A DNA stretch of 64,000 nt from Sphaerisporangium krabiense (GTDB lineage Bacteria > Actinomycetota > Actinomycetes > Streptosporangiales > Streptosporangiaceae): the NCBI RefSeq assembly GCF_014200435.1, contig NZ_JACHBR010000001.1, positions 6,363,874-6,427,873 on the forward strand, in the 5' to 3' direction. The notes under the pieces are model-generated. The model saw nothing but the letters and a program-made list of their open reading frames with translations, was not told the origin of the DNA and searched no databases. The position numbers and the translations under genes are program-made. Below are positions 44,342-53,175 of the stretch, in pieces. The first letter of the stretch is position 1, and each line of letters opens with the position of its first letter.

Positions 44342-44913
44342 GCGGTCACGCCCCTTTCCTCCAGGGCCACGCGCAGCGCGCGCAGGGCGTAGTACACCCG
44401 GGACTTCACCGTCCCGAGCGGGATGCCCAGCACCGACGCGGCCTCGTTCACCGACCTGTCCCGCAGGATGGTCTCGTTCAGGATCTCGCGGTGCGCGCGG
44501 GACAGGGACCGCAGCGCGTCCTCCACCATCACCTGGCGCAGCAGGTCGTCGGTGAGGTCGGGGACGGGGGCGTGCCCGAGCGGCAGGTCGCCCGCCTCCC
44601 GGGGCCGGGCGTCCCTGCGGCGCACGTCGTCGATGACGACGCGCCGCGCGACCGTGGCCAGCCACGGCATCAGCGAGGCCGCCTCGGGCCGCAGCTCGCC
44701 GGCGCTGCGCCAGGCGCGGATCATGGTCTCCTGGACGACGTCCTCGGCCCACTGGAGGTCTCCTCCGGTGAGCCGCGCCGTGAAGGCCAGCAACGGCCGG
44801 TGGTACTCGCGGTACAGCTCGGAGACGATCAGCTCGTCGTCGGGTTCCTTCGGCGGGCGGGGACGGCCGAACAGGTTCCGCCGTCCTCGCGGGCCGTGGA
44901 AGGCGTCCGCCAT
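44338..44913 (-). CDS. ECF-family RNA polymerase sigma factor
   Basis: 191 residues from the ATG at 44913 (GGGAG 13 bases upstream; in-frame starts up to 45024 are possible). Region 2 reads YREYHRPLLAFTARLTGGDLQWAEDVVQETMIRAW; region 4 reads LSRAHREILNETILRDRSVNEAASVLGIPLGTVKSRVYYALRALR. Size and coupling to a zinc-finger anti-sigma gene place it in the SigK/SigL-like ECF group. Likely targets include the CHRD gene just downstream (inference). Confidence 0.93.
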   Translation of the reverse strand: MADAFHGPRGRRNLFGRPRPPKEPDDELIVSELYREYHRPLLAFTARLTGGDLQWAEDVVQETMIRAWRSAGELRPEAASLMPWLATVARRVVIDDVRRRDARPREAGDLPLGHAPVPDLTDDLLRQVMVEDALRSLSRAHREILNETILRDRSVNEAASVLGIPLGTVKSRVYYALRALRVALEERGVTA

Positions 44914-45347
44914 GGACTCTGCTCCCGGGGTCGGCCGTCGGGGGACCGTGCCATCAGGCATCATCCCGCGCGCCGTGCGAGTGCGCGAGCCCGGCCCGTC
45001 AGGCGGCCGTCGCGCATTGACCATTCATGAGGCTCAAGTACCGAAATTTCGCGCTTAGGGGCCTAGTTTCGCTACCGTTGACTCCCGAGGGCCGGGCTCC
45101 GGCGGAAAGCCCGCGCGACATCGTCGCGCGTGGCCGCCGCCGCGCGAACGCGGGCACGCGCGCCTGGTCCTCGACGGCACGGGCCGGCTCCAGGGAAGCC
45201 GGCCGAAGGCACGGCACGTGAGACCCCGGCAAGGCGGGGAGGCAGGCAGGTCGCGCGGAAGGGGAGCAAGAAGGGAACCGCCAGGGCCCGATGCGCCCGC
45301 CGGCGGATTGCATGGTCCAGGAAGTTCGGTGATCCAGGAGTGCCGCC
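44914..45347. promoter_or_regulatory. Divergent intergenic region
   Basis: About 430 bases between the sigma-factor gene and the helix-turn-helix gene. A perfect palindrome CGAAATTTCG lies at 45042-45051. A 64-residue frame beginning at 45027 has no ribosome-binding site or family-like sequence. Nothing else was recognised. Confidence 0.5.
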
Positions 45348-46256
45348 ATGACCCGCGAGTCCCGAGAGGAGCACGGCGATCTCGCCGATCTGCTGCTCGT
45401 CGGCCCTTTCCACCAGGCGCTACGCGTCGCGATCCAGGAGCGCTCGCTCACGCTGGAGCGTCTGCGCCGGAGGATCGTCCAGGCCGGTGTGCCCGTCGCG
45501 CTGTCGACGCTGAGCGACTGGCAGCAGGGCAACCGCCGCCCCGGGACCGAGAGGTCGATGCGCGTGGTCGCGGTGCTGGAGCAGATACTCGGCCTTCCCC
45601 CCTCCTCGCTGCGCGACCTGCTCGACCACGAGTCGGTCGTCCACGACGAGCGCGGCGGCGCCATCGGCGAGCTGCTCGACCGGCTGCCGGGCTCGCGCGA
45701 CCGGGACGCCACGATCCTCAGCCAGCAGCAGAAGGTGACCGTCAGCAAGTACGGCGCCGCCAGCAAGGTGTGGAACCGGACGCTCATCCGGGCCCGCCGC
45801 GACGGCGTCGACCGGTACTTCTTACGGTTCTTCGGCGGTCCCGGCACCGTCATCGACGACGTGCAGCTCAACCCCATCGACAACTGCACGCTCGCCCGGG
45901 TCGAGCGGCACCCCACCCAGCCGGTGCTGGTCGCCGAGTACCTGTTCGGCAGCAAGCTGCAGGCGGGCGAGACGTGGGTCTTCGAGCACCAGTACGAGGA
46001 CCACGCCGACCAGCCGGACACCGAGTACGGCCACGGCTTCCGCTACATGGTGTCGCAGTACCTGCTGGAGGTGCGCTTCCACCCCGAGCGCCTGCCCGCC
46101 GCCTGCTACTCCTACGCCCGGCGCGGCCTGCTCGGACCGCCGCACCGCACGGGCGTGCTCACGCTGAACCCGCACCACGCCGTCCACCTGGTCGCCTCGA
46201 ACGTCGCCGCCGGCGTGCTCGGCATCACCTGGGACTGGGAGAACCCCGCGGGCTGA
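45348..46256 (+). CDS. Helix-turn-helix protein of unknown function
   Basis: 302 residues, ATG start. Residues ~18-75 look like an XRE-type DNA-binding domain (FHQALRVAIQERSLTLERLRRRIVQAGVPVALSTLSDWQQGNRRP). The C-terminal ~180 residues form a beta-rich region with VSKYGAASKVWNRTLIRARRDGVDRYFLRFFG and GETWVFEHQYEDHADQPDTEYGHGFRY that I cannot place; it may bind a ligand. It stands alone between a sigma locus and a WhiB gene. Probably a transcription regulator of actinomycete-specific type. Confidence 0.75.
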   Translation: MTRESREEHGDLADLLLVGPFHQALRVAIQERSLTLERLRRRIVQAGVPVALSTLSDWQQGNRRPGTERSMRVVAVLEQILGLPPSSLRDLLDHESVVHDERGGAIGELLDRLPGSRDRDATILSQQQKVTVSKYGAASKVWNRTLIRARRDGVDRYFLRFFGGPGTVIDDVQLNPIDNCTLARVERHPTQPVLVAEYLFGSKLQAGETWVFEHQYEDHADQPDTEYGHGFRYMVSQYLLEVRFHPERLPAACYSYARRGLLGPPHRTGVLTLNPHHAVHLVASNVAAGVLGITWDWENPAG

Positions 46257-46538
46257 CCCCCGATGCCGCGCGCGACGCTCACGCGGGCCGGATCACCCGC
46301 GCCGCTCGGCGGCCACCGTTGCCGGTGGCCGCCCGGGACGGCGGCGATCGTGCCGGGAATCAAGAACCGGACAAGAGTGGACGCTAGGCGTCAAAGCGGA
46401 AGTAATCCGCGGTCCTGGGTATTCACATTGGTGCTCTGATTTACCCGCAAACAGGTGTCAAGGCATCGACAGCGGGCACGCGACTCCACGGCTGAACCGG
46501 CAGCCTGAGGACTCCGCGCTCACTCGCATTGGAATGCC
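46257..46538. promoter_or_regulatory. WhiB promoter region
   Basis: About 280 bases with no gene. The part from ~46375 to 46538 is less GC-rich than the coding regions and should hold the WhiB promoter. No operator was recognised. Confidence 0.45.
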
Positions 46539-46820
46539 ATGATCACCCAGAACACGATCCTCCCCGCCGTCTCGTGGCTGCGCCGCGCCGCCTGCCGTGG
46601 CGAGGACCCGGAGCTGTTCTTCCCGATATCGGCGAAGGGGCCGGGGCACCTGCAGCACGAGCGCGCCAAGGCGGTCTGCCGCCGCTGCCCGGTGCGCGTG
46701 CCCTGCCTGGACTACGCCCTGCGCACCGCCCAGGAACACGGCATCTGGGGCGGAACCGACCCTGACGAGCGCAGGGCGAGCGCCCGGCGCTCCCAGGACC
46801 GGCGCGTGCGGGTCGGATAG
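46539..46820 (+). CDS. WhiB-family iron-sulfur transcription regulator
   Basis: 93 residues. The four cluster-binding cysteines are Cys19 (AACRGEDPELFFP), Cys47 and Cys50 (VCRRCP) and Cys56 (VPCLDYAL), in the WhiB spacing, followed by the GIWGGTDPDER turn and a basic tail (RASARRSQDRRVRVG) that binds DNA. WhiB proteins pair with the principal sigma factor and respond to oxygen, nitric oxide or redox state. The subgroup cannot be named with certainty. Confidence 0.95.
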   Translation: MITQNTILPAVSWLRRAACRGEDPELFFPISAKGPGHLQHERAKAVCRRCPVRVPCLDYALRTAQEHGIWGGTDPDERRASARRSQDRRVRVG

Positions 46821-46869
46821 CGGAGACCGCGAAGACCATGGAGACACGGGACGCGGGTAGGGAGGGGTC

Positions 46870-47271
46870 ATGAGCGACGACCTGCCCGACCCGGGCGAGC
46901 GGCGGCCCTCGGGGCTGGACGACACCACCGTCGAGGCCCTCGGCAAACTGTCCGAGGCCCTGGAGACCGTGCAGCGCGCCCGCGGCCACCTCTACACCTT
47001 CCACCAGCTCACCGGGCACGCCCACCTGCAACTGGAGGAGGCCGTTTCGCTGCTGCGCGCGGCCGGGCACGACACGCACGCCGACGCGCTGACCGCGGAT
47101 CTGCTCGGCCGCGACGTGCTGCCGGGTCGGTGGACCTTCCAGGTCGTCGAGGAGTACGACGACGGCTACTACCGCTGCTTCACCGAGACCGAGGAGCGGC
47201 TCAGGAACGACCTGGCCAAGGGCAGGCGCCACATCTACGAGTCCGAGATGAAGCGGCGCCTGCAGAGGTGA
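46870..47271 (+). CDS. Hypothetical helical protein
   Basis: 133 residues, ATG at 46870 with GGGAGGGG upstream. Two amphipathic helical stretches (TVEALGKLSEALETVQRARGHLYTFHQLTGHAHLQLEEAVSLLRAAG, ETEERLRNDLAKGRRHIYESEMKRR) flank a WTFQVVEEYDDGYY segment. Soluble, no signal. I do not recognise a named family, though similar proteins occur in actinomycetes. It follows the WhiB gene by 49 bases and may be in its transcript. Confidence 0.7.
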   Translation: MSDDLPDPGERRPSGLDDTTVEALGKLSEALETVQRARGHLYTFHQLTGHAHLQLEEAVSLLRAAGHDTHADALTADLLGRDVLPGRWTFQVVEEYDDGYYRCFTETEERLRNDLAKGRRHIYESEMKRRLQR

Positions 47272-47281
47272 GCGGACGGGA

Positions 47282-48208
47282 TCACTTGAGCGCGCCCGCG
47301 GTCAGGCCGGCCTGGATCTGCCGCTGGAAGATCGTGTAGACCACCAGCATGGGCAGGATCGCCATGCTGAGGGCCGCGAACAGCGCCGCCCAGTCCGCGT
47401 CGTAGCCGGCGGCCGTGGAGATGTCGGCGATGCCCTGCGTGAGCACCCACTTGTCCTTCGACTGGCCGCTGAGCAGCACCAGCGGGATCTGGTACTGGTT
47501 CCACTGCCCGAGCACGTTGAAGATCGTGATGCTCACGATGCCGGGCCTGGCCAGCGGCAGCATGATCTGGAAGAACACCCGGGCGTGCGAGGCGCCGTCC
47601 ACGAACGCCGCCTCGGCCACCGCCCCGGGCAGCGTGCGGAAGAACGCCGACAGGAAGAACACGGTGAACGGCAGCGAGTAGGCGATGTACACGAGCACCA
47701 GCCCGCCGTAGCTGTCCAGCCCGATCAGCGGGCCGATGACCGGCAGGCTCCCCATGGTGCGAACGACGAAGAACAGCGGCGTCAGCGCCAGGTACACCGG
47801 GAAGGCCAGGCCCGAGACGAACAGCAGGTAGACGGCCCGGTCGCCGCGGAACCGGTAGCGCGCGAGCACGTAGGCCGCCATCGAGCCGAGCAGCATCGTG
47901 CCGGCCGTGCCGAGGCCCACCACCACGACGCTGTTGAGCATGTACCTGCCGACGTGCGCCTGCTCCCAGGCGCGCGCCCAGTTGTCCCACCGCGGGACGG
48001 CGGGCAGCGACCAGGCGCTGCCGAAGATCTCGTCCTCGGTCTTCACCGACGCCAGGAACGTCCACGCGATCGGGACCACGACCAGCGCCGTCCACACCAG
48101 CAGCGCCGCGTGCGACAGCCCGGCCAGCGGGCCGAGCACGCGCCGCCGCCGCTCGCGGGCCGCGCTCCTGGCGAGCGCGACCGGCTGGGATCCCGCCTGA
48201 GACGTCAC
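47282..48208 (-). CDS. ngcG: ABC sugar transporter permease, NgcG-like
   Basis: 308 residues with six membrane helices and the MalG-type EAA loop EAAFVDGASHARVFFQIMLPLARPG. It is the last gene of the SIS-ngcE-ngcF-ngcG operon and has no ATPase gene beside it. In Streptomyces such transporters share the ATPase MsiK encoded elsewhere. The name rests on the binding-protein gene of the same operon. Confidence 0.85.
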   Translation of the reverse strand: MTSQAGSQPVALARSAARERRRRVLGPLAGLSHAALLVWTALVVVPIAWTFLASVKTEDEIFGSAWSLPAVPRWDNWARAWEQAHVGRYMLNSVVVVGLGTAGTMLLGSMAAYVLARYRFRGDRAVYLLFVSGLAFPVYLALTPLFFVVRTMGSLPVIGPLIGLDSYGGLVLVYIAYSLPFTVFFLSAFFRTLPGAVAEAAFVDGASHARVFFQIMLPLARPGIVSITIFNVLGQWNQYQIPLVLLSGQSKDKWVLTQGIADISTAAGYDADWAALFAALSMAILPMLVVYTIFQRQIQAGLTAGALK

Positions 48209-48233
48209 GTCCCGGCCCCTTTCACAACTCGGC

Positions 48234-49175
48234 TCAGAACTCGACCCGCTCGCGGCGCGACAGCCGCAGGGCGACCGCCGCGAAGGCGACCGTGAAGAAG
48301 AACAGCACCACGCCCATCGCCGAGGCGTAGCCGAACTTGAAGTACTGGAAGGCGTTGCGGTAGATCTCGGCGGCCATGACCGTCGTCGCGTGGTCGGGCC
48401 CGCCGTGCTCGGCGGTCATCACCCACACGATCGCGAAGACGTCCAGGGCGGCGATGCCGAGGTAGATCCACCCGACCTGCACGGTGTCCCACAGCAGGGG
48501 CAGGGTGACGCGGAAGAACAGCCGCCCGCGGCCCGCCCCGTCGATCTCCGCCGCCTCGTACAGCTCGCGCGGGATGGACGCCATGCCCGCCGAGAACAGC
48601 ACGACGTAGAAGCCGACCGCCTGCCAGATCAGCACGCCGAGGATCGACCACAGCGCCACGCCGGGGTCGGACAGGAAGCCGACCGGCTCCAGGCCGAGGG
48701 CGATCAGCGGGGCGTTCAGCATGCCGCTCTCGTCCGGCCGGAACACCTGCTGGAACAGCACGGCGACGATCGCGACGGCCAGCACCTGGGGGAAGAAGAA
48801 GACCACGCGGTAGAACCGGGCGCCGAACACCCCCGAGGCCGCCGTGGAGCCGCCCGCGTTGAGCAGGAAGGCGAAGAACAGCGCGATGACCAGCGTTCCG
48901 ATCGGCATCAGGACCAGCAGCAGGCCGTTGTGGCGCACGGCGGTCCAGAACACGCCGTCCCCCAGCAGCCGCTGGAAGTTGGCCAGGCCCACGAAGCCGG
49001 GCGCCGCGCTGACCCCGCGCCAGTCGGTCATCGCGATGGAGAACGCCTGGGCGTAGGGGGAGATCACGTAGATGAGGTAGAGCAGCACCGGGGCCGCGAG
49101 GAACCCGATGATGAACCGCGCCCGGGTGAAGGCGGCGCGGTTGGCGGTGAGGGACCTTCTCGTGCGGTCGGCCAC
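48234..49175 (-). CDS. ngcF: ABC sugar transporter permease, NgcF-like
   Basis: 313 residues, MalF-type: six membrane helices and the EAA loop EAAEIDGAGRGRLFFRVTLPLLWDT. It is 100 bases after ngcE and 25 bases before ngcG, and would form the channel with NgcG. Substrate assignment follows the NgcE-like binding protein. Confidence 0.85.
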   Translation of the reverse strand: MADRTRRSLTANRAAFTRARFIIGFLAAPVLLYLIYVISPYAQAFSIAMTDWRGVSAAPGFVGLANFQRLLGDGVFWTAVRHNGLLLVLMPIGTLVIALFFAFLLNAGGSTAASGVFGARFYRVVFFFPQVLAVAIVAVLFQQVFRPDESGMLNAPLIALGLEPVGFLSDPGVALWSILGVLIWQAVGFYVVLFSAGMASIPRELYEAAEIDGAGRGRLFFRVTLPLLWDTVQVGWIYLGIAALDVFAIVWVMTAEHGGPDHATTVMAAEIYRNAFQYFKFGYASAMGVVLFFFTVAFAAVALRLSRRERVEF

Positions 49176-49275
49176 GCTGTTCTCCCTGGTACCGCTGTGC
49201 GGCTGCTTCGCTGGTCGCCGGCCGTGGCCCGAGGGTCCGCGCCGGGCCGCGGGGGCCCGGCGCGAGGGCCCCTGG

Positions 49276-50697
49276 TCAGCGGCGGGTGTACTTCTTCACC
49301 GAGGCGTCGTTCCTGATCTCGTCGGACTTGCGCTGGATCCGGTCCGCCCACGCGGCCACCGGCAGGCGGCCCGCCATGAGCTGGCCCGTCGCGGCGGCGG
49401 CCTCGTCGTGCAGCTCCTTGTACCACTGGCGGAACCGGAAGTAGGTGGTGTTCTCGCCCGCCTCCTTCAGCCGGGCCGCCGCGCTGCGCAGCCCCGGCTT
49501 CAGCGTGCGGCCCTCGGCCGCCCCCTTCACCACGGTCAGCGTGCTCACCATCTCGCTGAACCTTCCCGCGCCCTCCTTGGAGAGCATCGCGCGCATGTAC
49601 TCCATGCCCGCGCGCGGGTTCGCCGACCGCGCGGCGACGAAGAACTCCTCACCCGGCCGGGAGTGCAGCGTGCCGTACGGCAGGGCGTCGGAGGCGGTGA
49701 ACGACGGCAGCGGGAACATGGCGTACCCGAAGTCGGGGGGCGTGGTGTCCTTCTGCTCGTTCTCCAGCCACGACCCGCACGGCAGCATGGCGACCTGGTA
49801 CTTGTTGTGCGCGGTCTGGGTCTGGATGTGGTCCAGTCCCTCGGTGCCGCGCAGCAGGTACTTCGCGCCGAGGCCGGCGAAGGCGGTGGCGGCGGTGGCG
49901 ACCGGCTCGGCCTTCCACGCGCCCTCGGCCAGGTTGTCGATGTCCTTCAGCACCTCGACGCCGCCGATCTTGGCGGCGAGGGTGAGGATCGTCTCGTAGA
50001 TGTAGAACGGGTGCTTGCCCGCGTAGGTGAACGGAGCGCACTTCCCCGACTTCTGGATCCTCTCGCAGAGCGCGGTGAACTCCTCCCACGTCTTGGGCAC
50101 CTGCCAGCCGTTGTCGCCGAACAGCTTGGTGGAGTACCAGATGCCCCAGACCGTGCTGGCGTAGTTGAGGACGCAGTAGGCGCCGTCGTAGGTGCCGAGC
50201 TCGACGGCCGAGGGCAGGATCGTGTCCCGCACCTTGACGGCGGGGTCGTCCCAGCTCGGGGCGTCCAGCAGCGGGCCGAGGTCCTGGAGCTGGCCGTCCT
50301 GCGCCAGCGCGCCGAAGTCCATCGCGTTGTCGCCGGAGTTGTTGACGAACTCCGGCGGGTTCCCTCCGGCGAAGCGGGGCTGGAGCGTCTTGGCGATCTC
50401 CTTGGTCGCCGTGTGCTTGATCGCCGCCTTCGGATGCCTGGCGGCGAACAGGGGCTCGTGCACCTGGCGGGCGTAGGCGTCGCCGAAGCCGCCGTCGAAG
50501 ATCACCACCTCGAACGGGGCGGTCTCGGCTATGCCGAGCGGGTTGGCCGCCGACGTGGCCCCGGTGGCCGCCGGGGCGGGGGCGCCGGACCCGCCTCCGG
50601 GGGACGCGCAGGCCGCGAGCGCGCCTCCGGGGAGCAGGACGCCCGCGAGGGCCGCCGCGCGCAGCAGCTCGCGCCGGGTGAAGGAGTTGTCCGCCAT
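49276..50697 (-). CDS. ngcE: N-acetylglucosamine/chitobiose-binding protein, NgcE-like
   Basis: 473 residues. A twin-Arg-containing signal (TRRELLRAAALAGVLL) and a lipobox-like LAAC near residue 30 suggest a lipoprotein. The mature sequence closely matches my memory of Streptomyces NgcE: FVNNSGDNAMDFGALAQDG, LQDLGPLLDAPSWDDP, YASTVWGIWYSTKLF, PCGSWLENEQ, FFVAARSANPRAGMEYMRAML. NgcE binds GlcNAc and N,N'-diacetylchitobiose with high affinity. It heads the transporter genes after the SIS-domain gene. No perfect DasR site was seen upstream. Confidence 0.85.
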   Translation of the reverse strand: MADNSFTRRELLRAAALAGVLLPGGALAACASPGGGSGAPAPAATGATSAANPLGIAETAPFEVVIFDGGFGDAYARQVHEPLFAARHPKAAIKHTATKEIAKTLQPRFAGGNPPEFVNNSGDNAMDFGALAQDGQLQDLGPLLDAPSWDDPAVKVRDTILPSAVELGTYDGAYCVLNYASTVWGIWYSTKLFGDNGWQVPKTWEEFTALCERIQKSGKCAPFTYAGKHPFYIYETILTLAAKIGGVEVLKDIDNLAEGAWKAEPVATAATAFAGLGAKYLLRGTEGLDHIQTQTAHNKYQVAMLPCGSWLENEQKDTTPPDFGYAMFPLPSFTASDALPYGTLHSRPGEEFFVAARSANPRAGMEYMRAMLSKEGAGRFSEMVSTLTVVKGAAEGRTLKPGLRSAAARLKEAGENTTYFRFRQWYKELHDEAAAATGQLMAGRLPVAAWADRIQRKSDEIRNDASVKKYTRR

Positions 50698-50728
50698 TGG
50701 TCCTCCTGGGGGGTGGAGAGGGGGAACT

Positions 50729-51496
50729 TCAGCCGCCGCGGCGGATGCGCCCCGCGTACCGGGCCTCCAGGGCGCGGTTGTGCTCGTCGCCGCCGACGAC
50801 GTTGGCCGAGCGGTAGATCGGGGGCTCCTCGCCCGCCTCCGTCAGCGCCCGCACCACTTCGGCGACCACCATCTGCGCCAGCAGCGCCGAGGTGATCGTG
50901 GACACCGCCCCGAACGTGCCGCCCCCGGGCAGCCGCAGCACCGCGTCGCCGTAGGGGGCGCCGTTGTCGAGCACCACGTCGGCGATGTCCATCAGCTTCC
51001 GGCCTGAGGGGTGCCGCGAGGCCATCGCGGCGCTGTGGCGCACCGACGTCAGCGCGACCAGGGGATGGCCGCGCTCCTTGATGAGGGACGCCAGCTCCAC
51101 CACCGAGCCGTTGACCCCGGAGCTGGAGATCAGCACGAACGCGTCCCCCGGCCGGACCGGCGCCAGCTCGTAGACGCGGCGGGCCACCGCCGGGTCGCGT
51201 TCCAGCTCGGCCGAGCCCAGCAGGGACGCGGGCTCCCCGCCGTACAGGACCAGATCGCGCAGCGCCAGCCGGTTGGCCGGGACCAGGCCGCCCGCGCGGC
51301 CCGCGATCTCCATCGCGATGGCCTCGGAGTGGCCGGAGCCGAACGCCTGGATCACCCCGCCGGCGCGCAGGGCGGCGGTGAGCAGCGCCGCGGCCTCCCG
51401 CACGGCCTCCGCCCGCCCCGTGGCGACCTCGCGCACCAGCATCTCGACCTCCCGGGCGTAGGCGCCGGCACTGATGTCCAAAATTATTCCTTTCAT
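50729..51496 (-). CDS. SIS-domain sugar-phosphate-binding protein (UPF0309-like)
   Basis: 255 residues with the sugar isomerase fold: AFGSGHSEAIAMEIAGRAGG (phosphosugar loop), FVLISSSGVNGSVVELASLIKERGHPLVALTS, and a C-terminal NVVGGDEHNRALEARYAGRI. Its place directly upstream of ngcE suggests it acts on GlcNAc- or MurNAc-phosphate, or senses it. The ATG at 51496 lacks a ribosome-binding site; a TTG five codons in (position 51481) has AAAGGA at good spacing and could be the true start. Confidence 0.82.
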   Translation of the reverse strand: MKGIILDISAGAYAREVEMLVREVATGRAEAVREAAALLTAALRAGGVIQAFGSGHSEAIAMEIAGRAGGLVPANRLALRDLVLYGGEPASLLGSAELERDPAVARRVYELAPVRPGDAFVLISSSGVNGSVVELASLIKERGHPLVALTSVRHSAAMASRHPSGRKLMDIADVVLDNGAPYGDAVLRLPGGGTFGAVSTITSALLAQMVVAEVVRALTEAGEEPPIYRSANVVGGDEHNRALEARYAGRIRRGG

Positions 51497-51685
51497 TAAG
51501 GAGTGATCAGATGAAAATAATTGCCCAGCACCGGCCGCTTAGCAAGAGGAGCTTCGTGGCATTCTGGACATCGGCCCGCGCCGCGGACCGGACGACAGGC
51601 GCCGCTCATGCGCCAGAATGGGCGGGGGCCGTCACCACGGGCGCGGCCATCGCGGGCGGCCGCGTCGACGAGGCATCGGGAAGTC

Positions 51686-52201
51686 ATGAGCGAAGATCAG
51701 ATCAGGCGGGTGCTCGGCCTGCTCTCCCAGGACGACACGCTGCGGGTCTTCTCCGCCCTCGTCCTGCACGGCACGACGGGGGAGTGCGGCCTCGCCCCCG
51801 AGGCCGAGCGGCGGGCGCTGGACCGCCTCGAACGCGGCGGCCTCGTCACCCGGGACTCCGGCGGCTGGCGCGCCCGGCGCGAGCGGTTCCGCGAGCTGCT
51901 GCACGCCACCACCCCGCCGCCCGCCCCCGCGCCCGACGCCGAGAGCCGGGTGCTGCAGACCTTCCTGGTCGAGGGCCGCCTGCGCGCCATCCCCACCCGG
52001 CGCGAGAAGCGCCTCGCCGTGCTCGGCTACATCGCCCGCGTCTTCGAGCCCGGCGTCCGCTACCCCGAGAAGGACGTCAACGTCGCGCTGCGGGCCTTCC
52101 ACGACGACTACGCGGCGCTGCGCCGCTACCTCATCGACGAGGGCCTGCTCGCCAGGGAGAACAACGTCTACTGGCGCAGCGGCGGCCCCGTGGACGTCTG
52201 A
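51686..52201 (+). CDS. DUF2087-domain protein with winged-helix-like N-terminus
   Basis: 171 residues from the ATG at 51686; frames reaching further upstream are rejected because they show no coding character. Residues ~1-75 look like a winged helix (IRRVLGLLSQDDTLRVFSALVLHG, LDRLERGGLVTRDSGGW). Residues ~95-165 are the DUF2087 block (RREKRLAVLGYIARVFEPGVRYPEKDVNVALRAFHDDYAALRRYLIDEGLLAR...VYWR). Members are probably DNA-binding regulators. The stop is 16 bases from the convergent DUF72 gene. Confidence 0.85.
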   Translation: MSEDQIRRVLGLLSQDDTLRVFSALVLHGTTGECGLAPEAERRALDRLERGGLVTRDSGGWRARRERFRELLHATTPPPAPAPDAESRVLQTFLVEGRLRAIPTRREKRLAVLGYIARVFEPGVRYPEKDVNVALRAFHDDYAALRRYLIDEGLLARENNVYWRSGGPVDV

Positions 52202-52217
52202 GCCGCGGCGAGACGTC

Positions 52218-53123
52218 TCACACGCCGAGGAGCTCGGCGAGCCTGGCCGCGTTGCGCTGGGCGTTGTCCGCGCAGCAGTTGTTCATCAGCACGTGGACGC
52301 GCGGGGTGCGGGCCGCCAGGTCCGCGATCTCGCCCGCCCAGCGCGCCAGCTCCTCCTCGGAGTACAGGTAGCCGAACCGCTCCTCGATCACCTTGCTCGC
52401 CCACAGCCGCGAGTGCCCGTGGAAGCGCACCACCGCGAGCTCGGCGGTCGCCGCGAGCACCGGCGGGATCGACGACGGATGCCCCTGCGGCATGTCGACG
52501 CTCACGTACGGGACGCCGTGCTCCGCGAGGAACCCCAGCGTCGCGTCCCGCGCGTCCCGCGACATCCACGCGGCGTTGCGGAACTCCACGCAGGCGGTCA
52601 TCGGCGCGCACCGCCGCACGGCGTCCAGGACGGTGCGCCTGGCGCGCTCGCCCGGGGCGAACCACGGCGGGAACTGGAACAGCACCGCGCCGAGCCGGCC
52701 CGCCTCGTGCAGGGGCCTGATCGTGCCGAGGAACCGCGCCCAGACCTCCTCGGCGACCGCCGCGGGCACGTCCCGGGGATAGACGCTGGTCTTGGCGGTG
52801 CCGAGCCGCTCCCGCAGGTCCTTGTAGAGGGTGCGCACCGGGGTGGGGTGGCCGGTGAGCAGCGAGAACGCCTTGACGTTGAACGTGAAGTCCGGCGGGG
52901 TGCGCGCGAGCCAGGCCTGGACGGTGCGCGAGGACGGCGGCGAGTAGTAGGTGGCGTCCACCTCCACCAGCGGGAACCGCGAGGCGTAGTGGGCGAGCCG
53001 CGCCGCCGGTGTCGTCGCCTCCGCCGGGTACCACCCGGACGTCAGCAGGCTCTTGTCCGTCCACGACGCGGTGCCGACCAGTATCCCCTTGCGGTCACTC
53101 TCACGATGATCGACATCGAGCAT
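52218..53123 (-). CDS. DUF72-family protein (YecE-like)
   Basis: 301 residues. Family motifs: ILVGTASWTDKSL, FPLVEVDATYYSPPS, FTFNVKAFSLLTGH, AVLFQFPPWF, CVEFRNAAWM, VVRFHGHSRLWA and VHVLMNNCCADNAQRNA. DUF72 proteins have a TIM-barrel fold and no proven reaction. It lies 52 bases downstream of the NADH dehydrogenase gene on the same strand, so the two may be co-transcribed. Complete and intact. Confidence 0.9.
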   Translation of the reverse strand: MLDVDHRESDRKGILVGTASWTDKSLLTSGWYPAEATTPAARLAHYASRFPLVEVDATYYSPPSSRTVQAWLARTPPDFTFNVKAFSLLTGHPTPVRTLYKDLRERLGTAKTSVYPRDVPAAVAEEVWARFLGTIRPLHEAGRLGAVLFQFPPWFAPGERARRTVLDAVRRCAPMTACVEFRNAAWMSRDARDATLGFLAEHGVPYVSVDMPQGHPSSIPPVLAATAELAVVRFHGHSRLWASKVIEERFGYLYSEEELARWAGEIADLAARTPRVHVLMNNCCADNAQRNAARLAELLGV

Positions 53124-53175
53124 CCCGCCCCTCTACCACCACACCTCCCGCCAAACCTTCGCGCGGCGGCGCGGA

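Noticed and set aside
45027..45221. 64-residue frame between the sigma factor and helix-turn-helix genes
   Set aside because: No ribosome-binding site, no family-like sequence, and an Arg-rich tail typical of chance frames.
51511..52371. Plus-strand ATG at 51511 with a good AAGGAG site
   Set aside because: The frame runs out of register through the DUF2087 gene and loses any protein-like character. I could not exclude a very short leader peptide, but nothing supports one.
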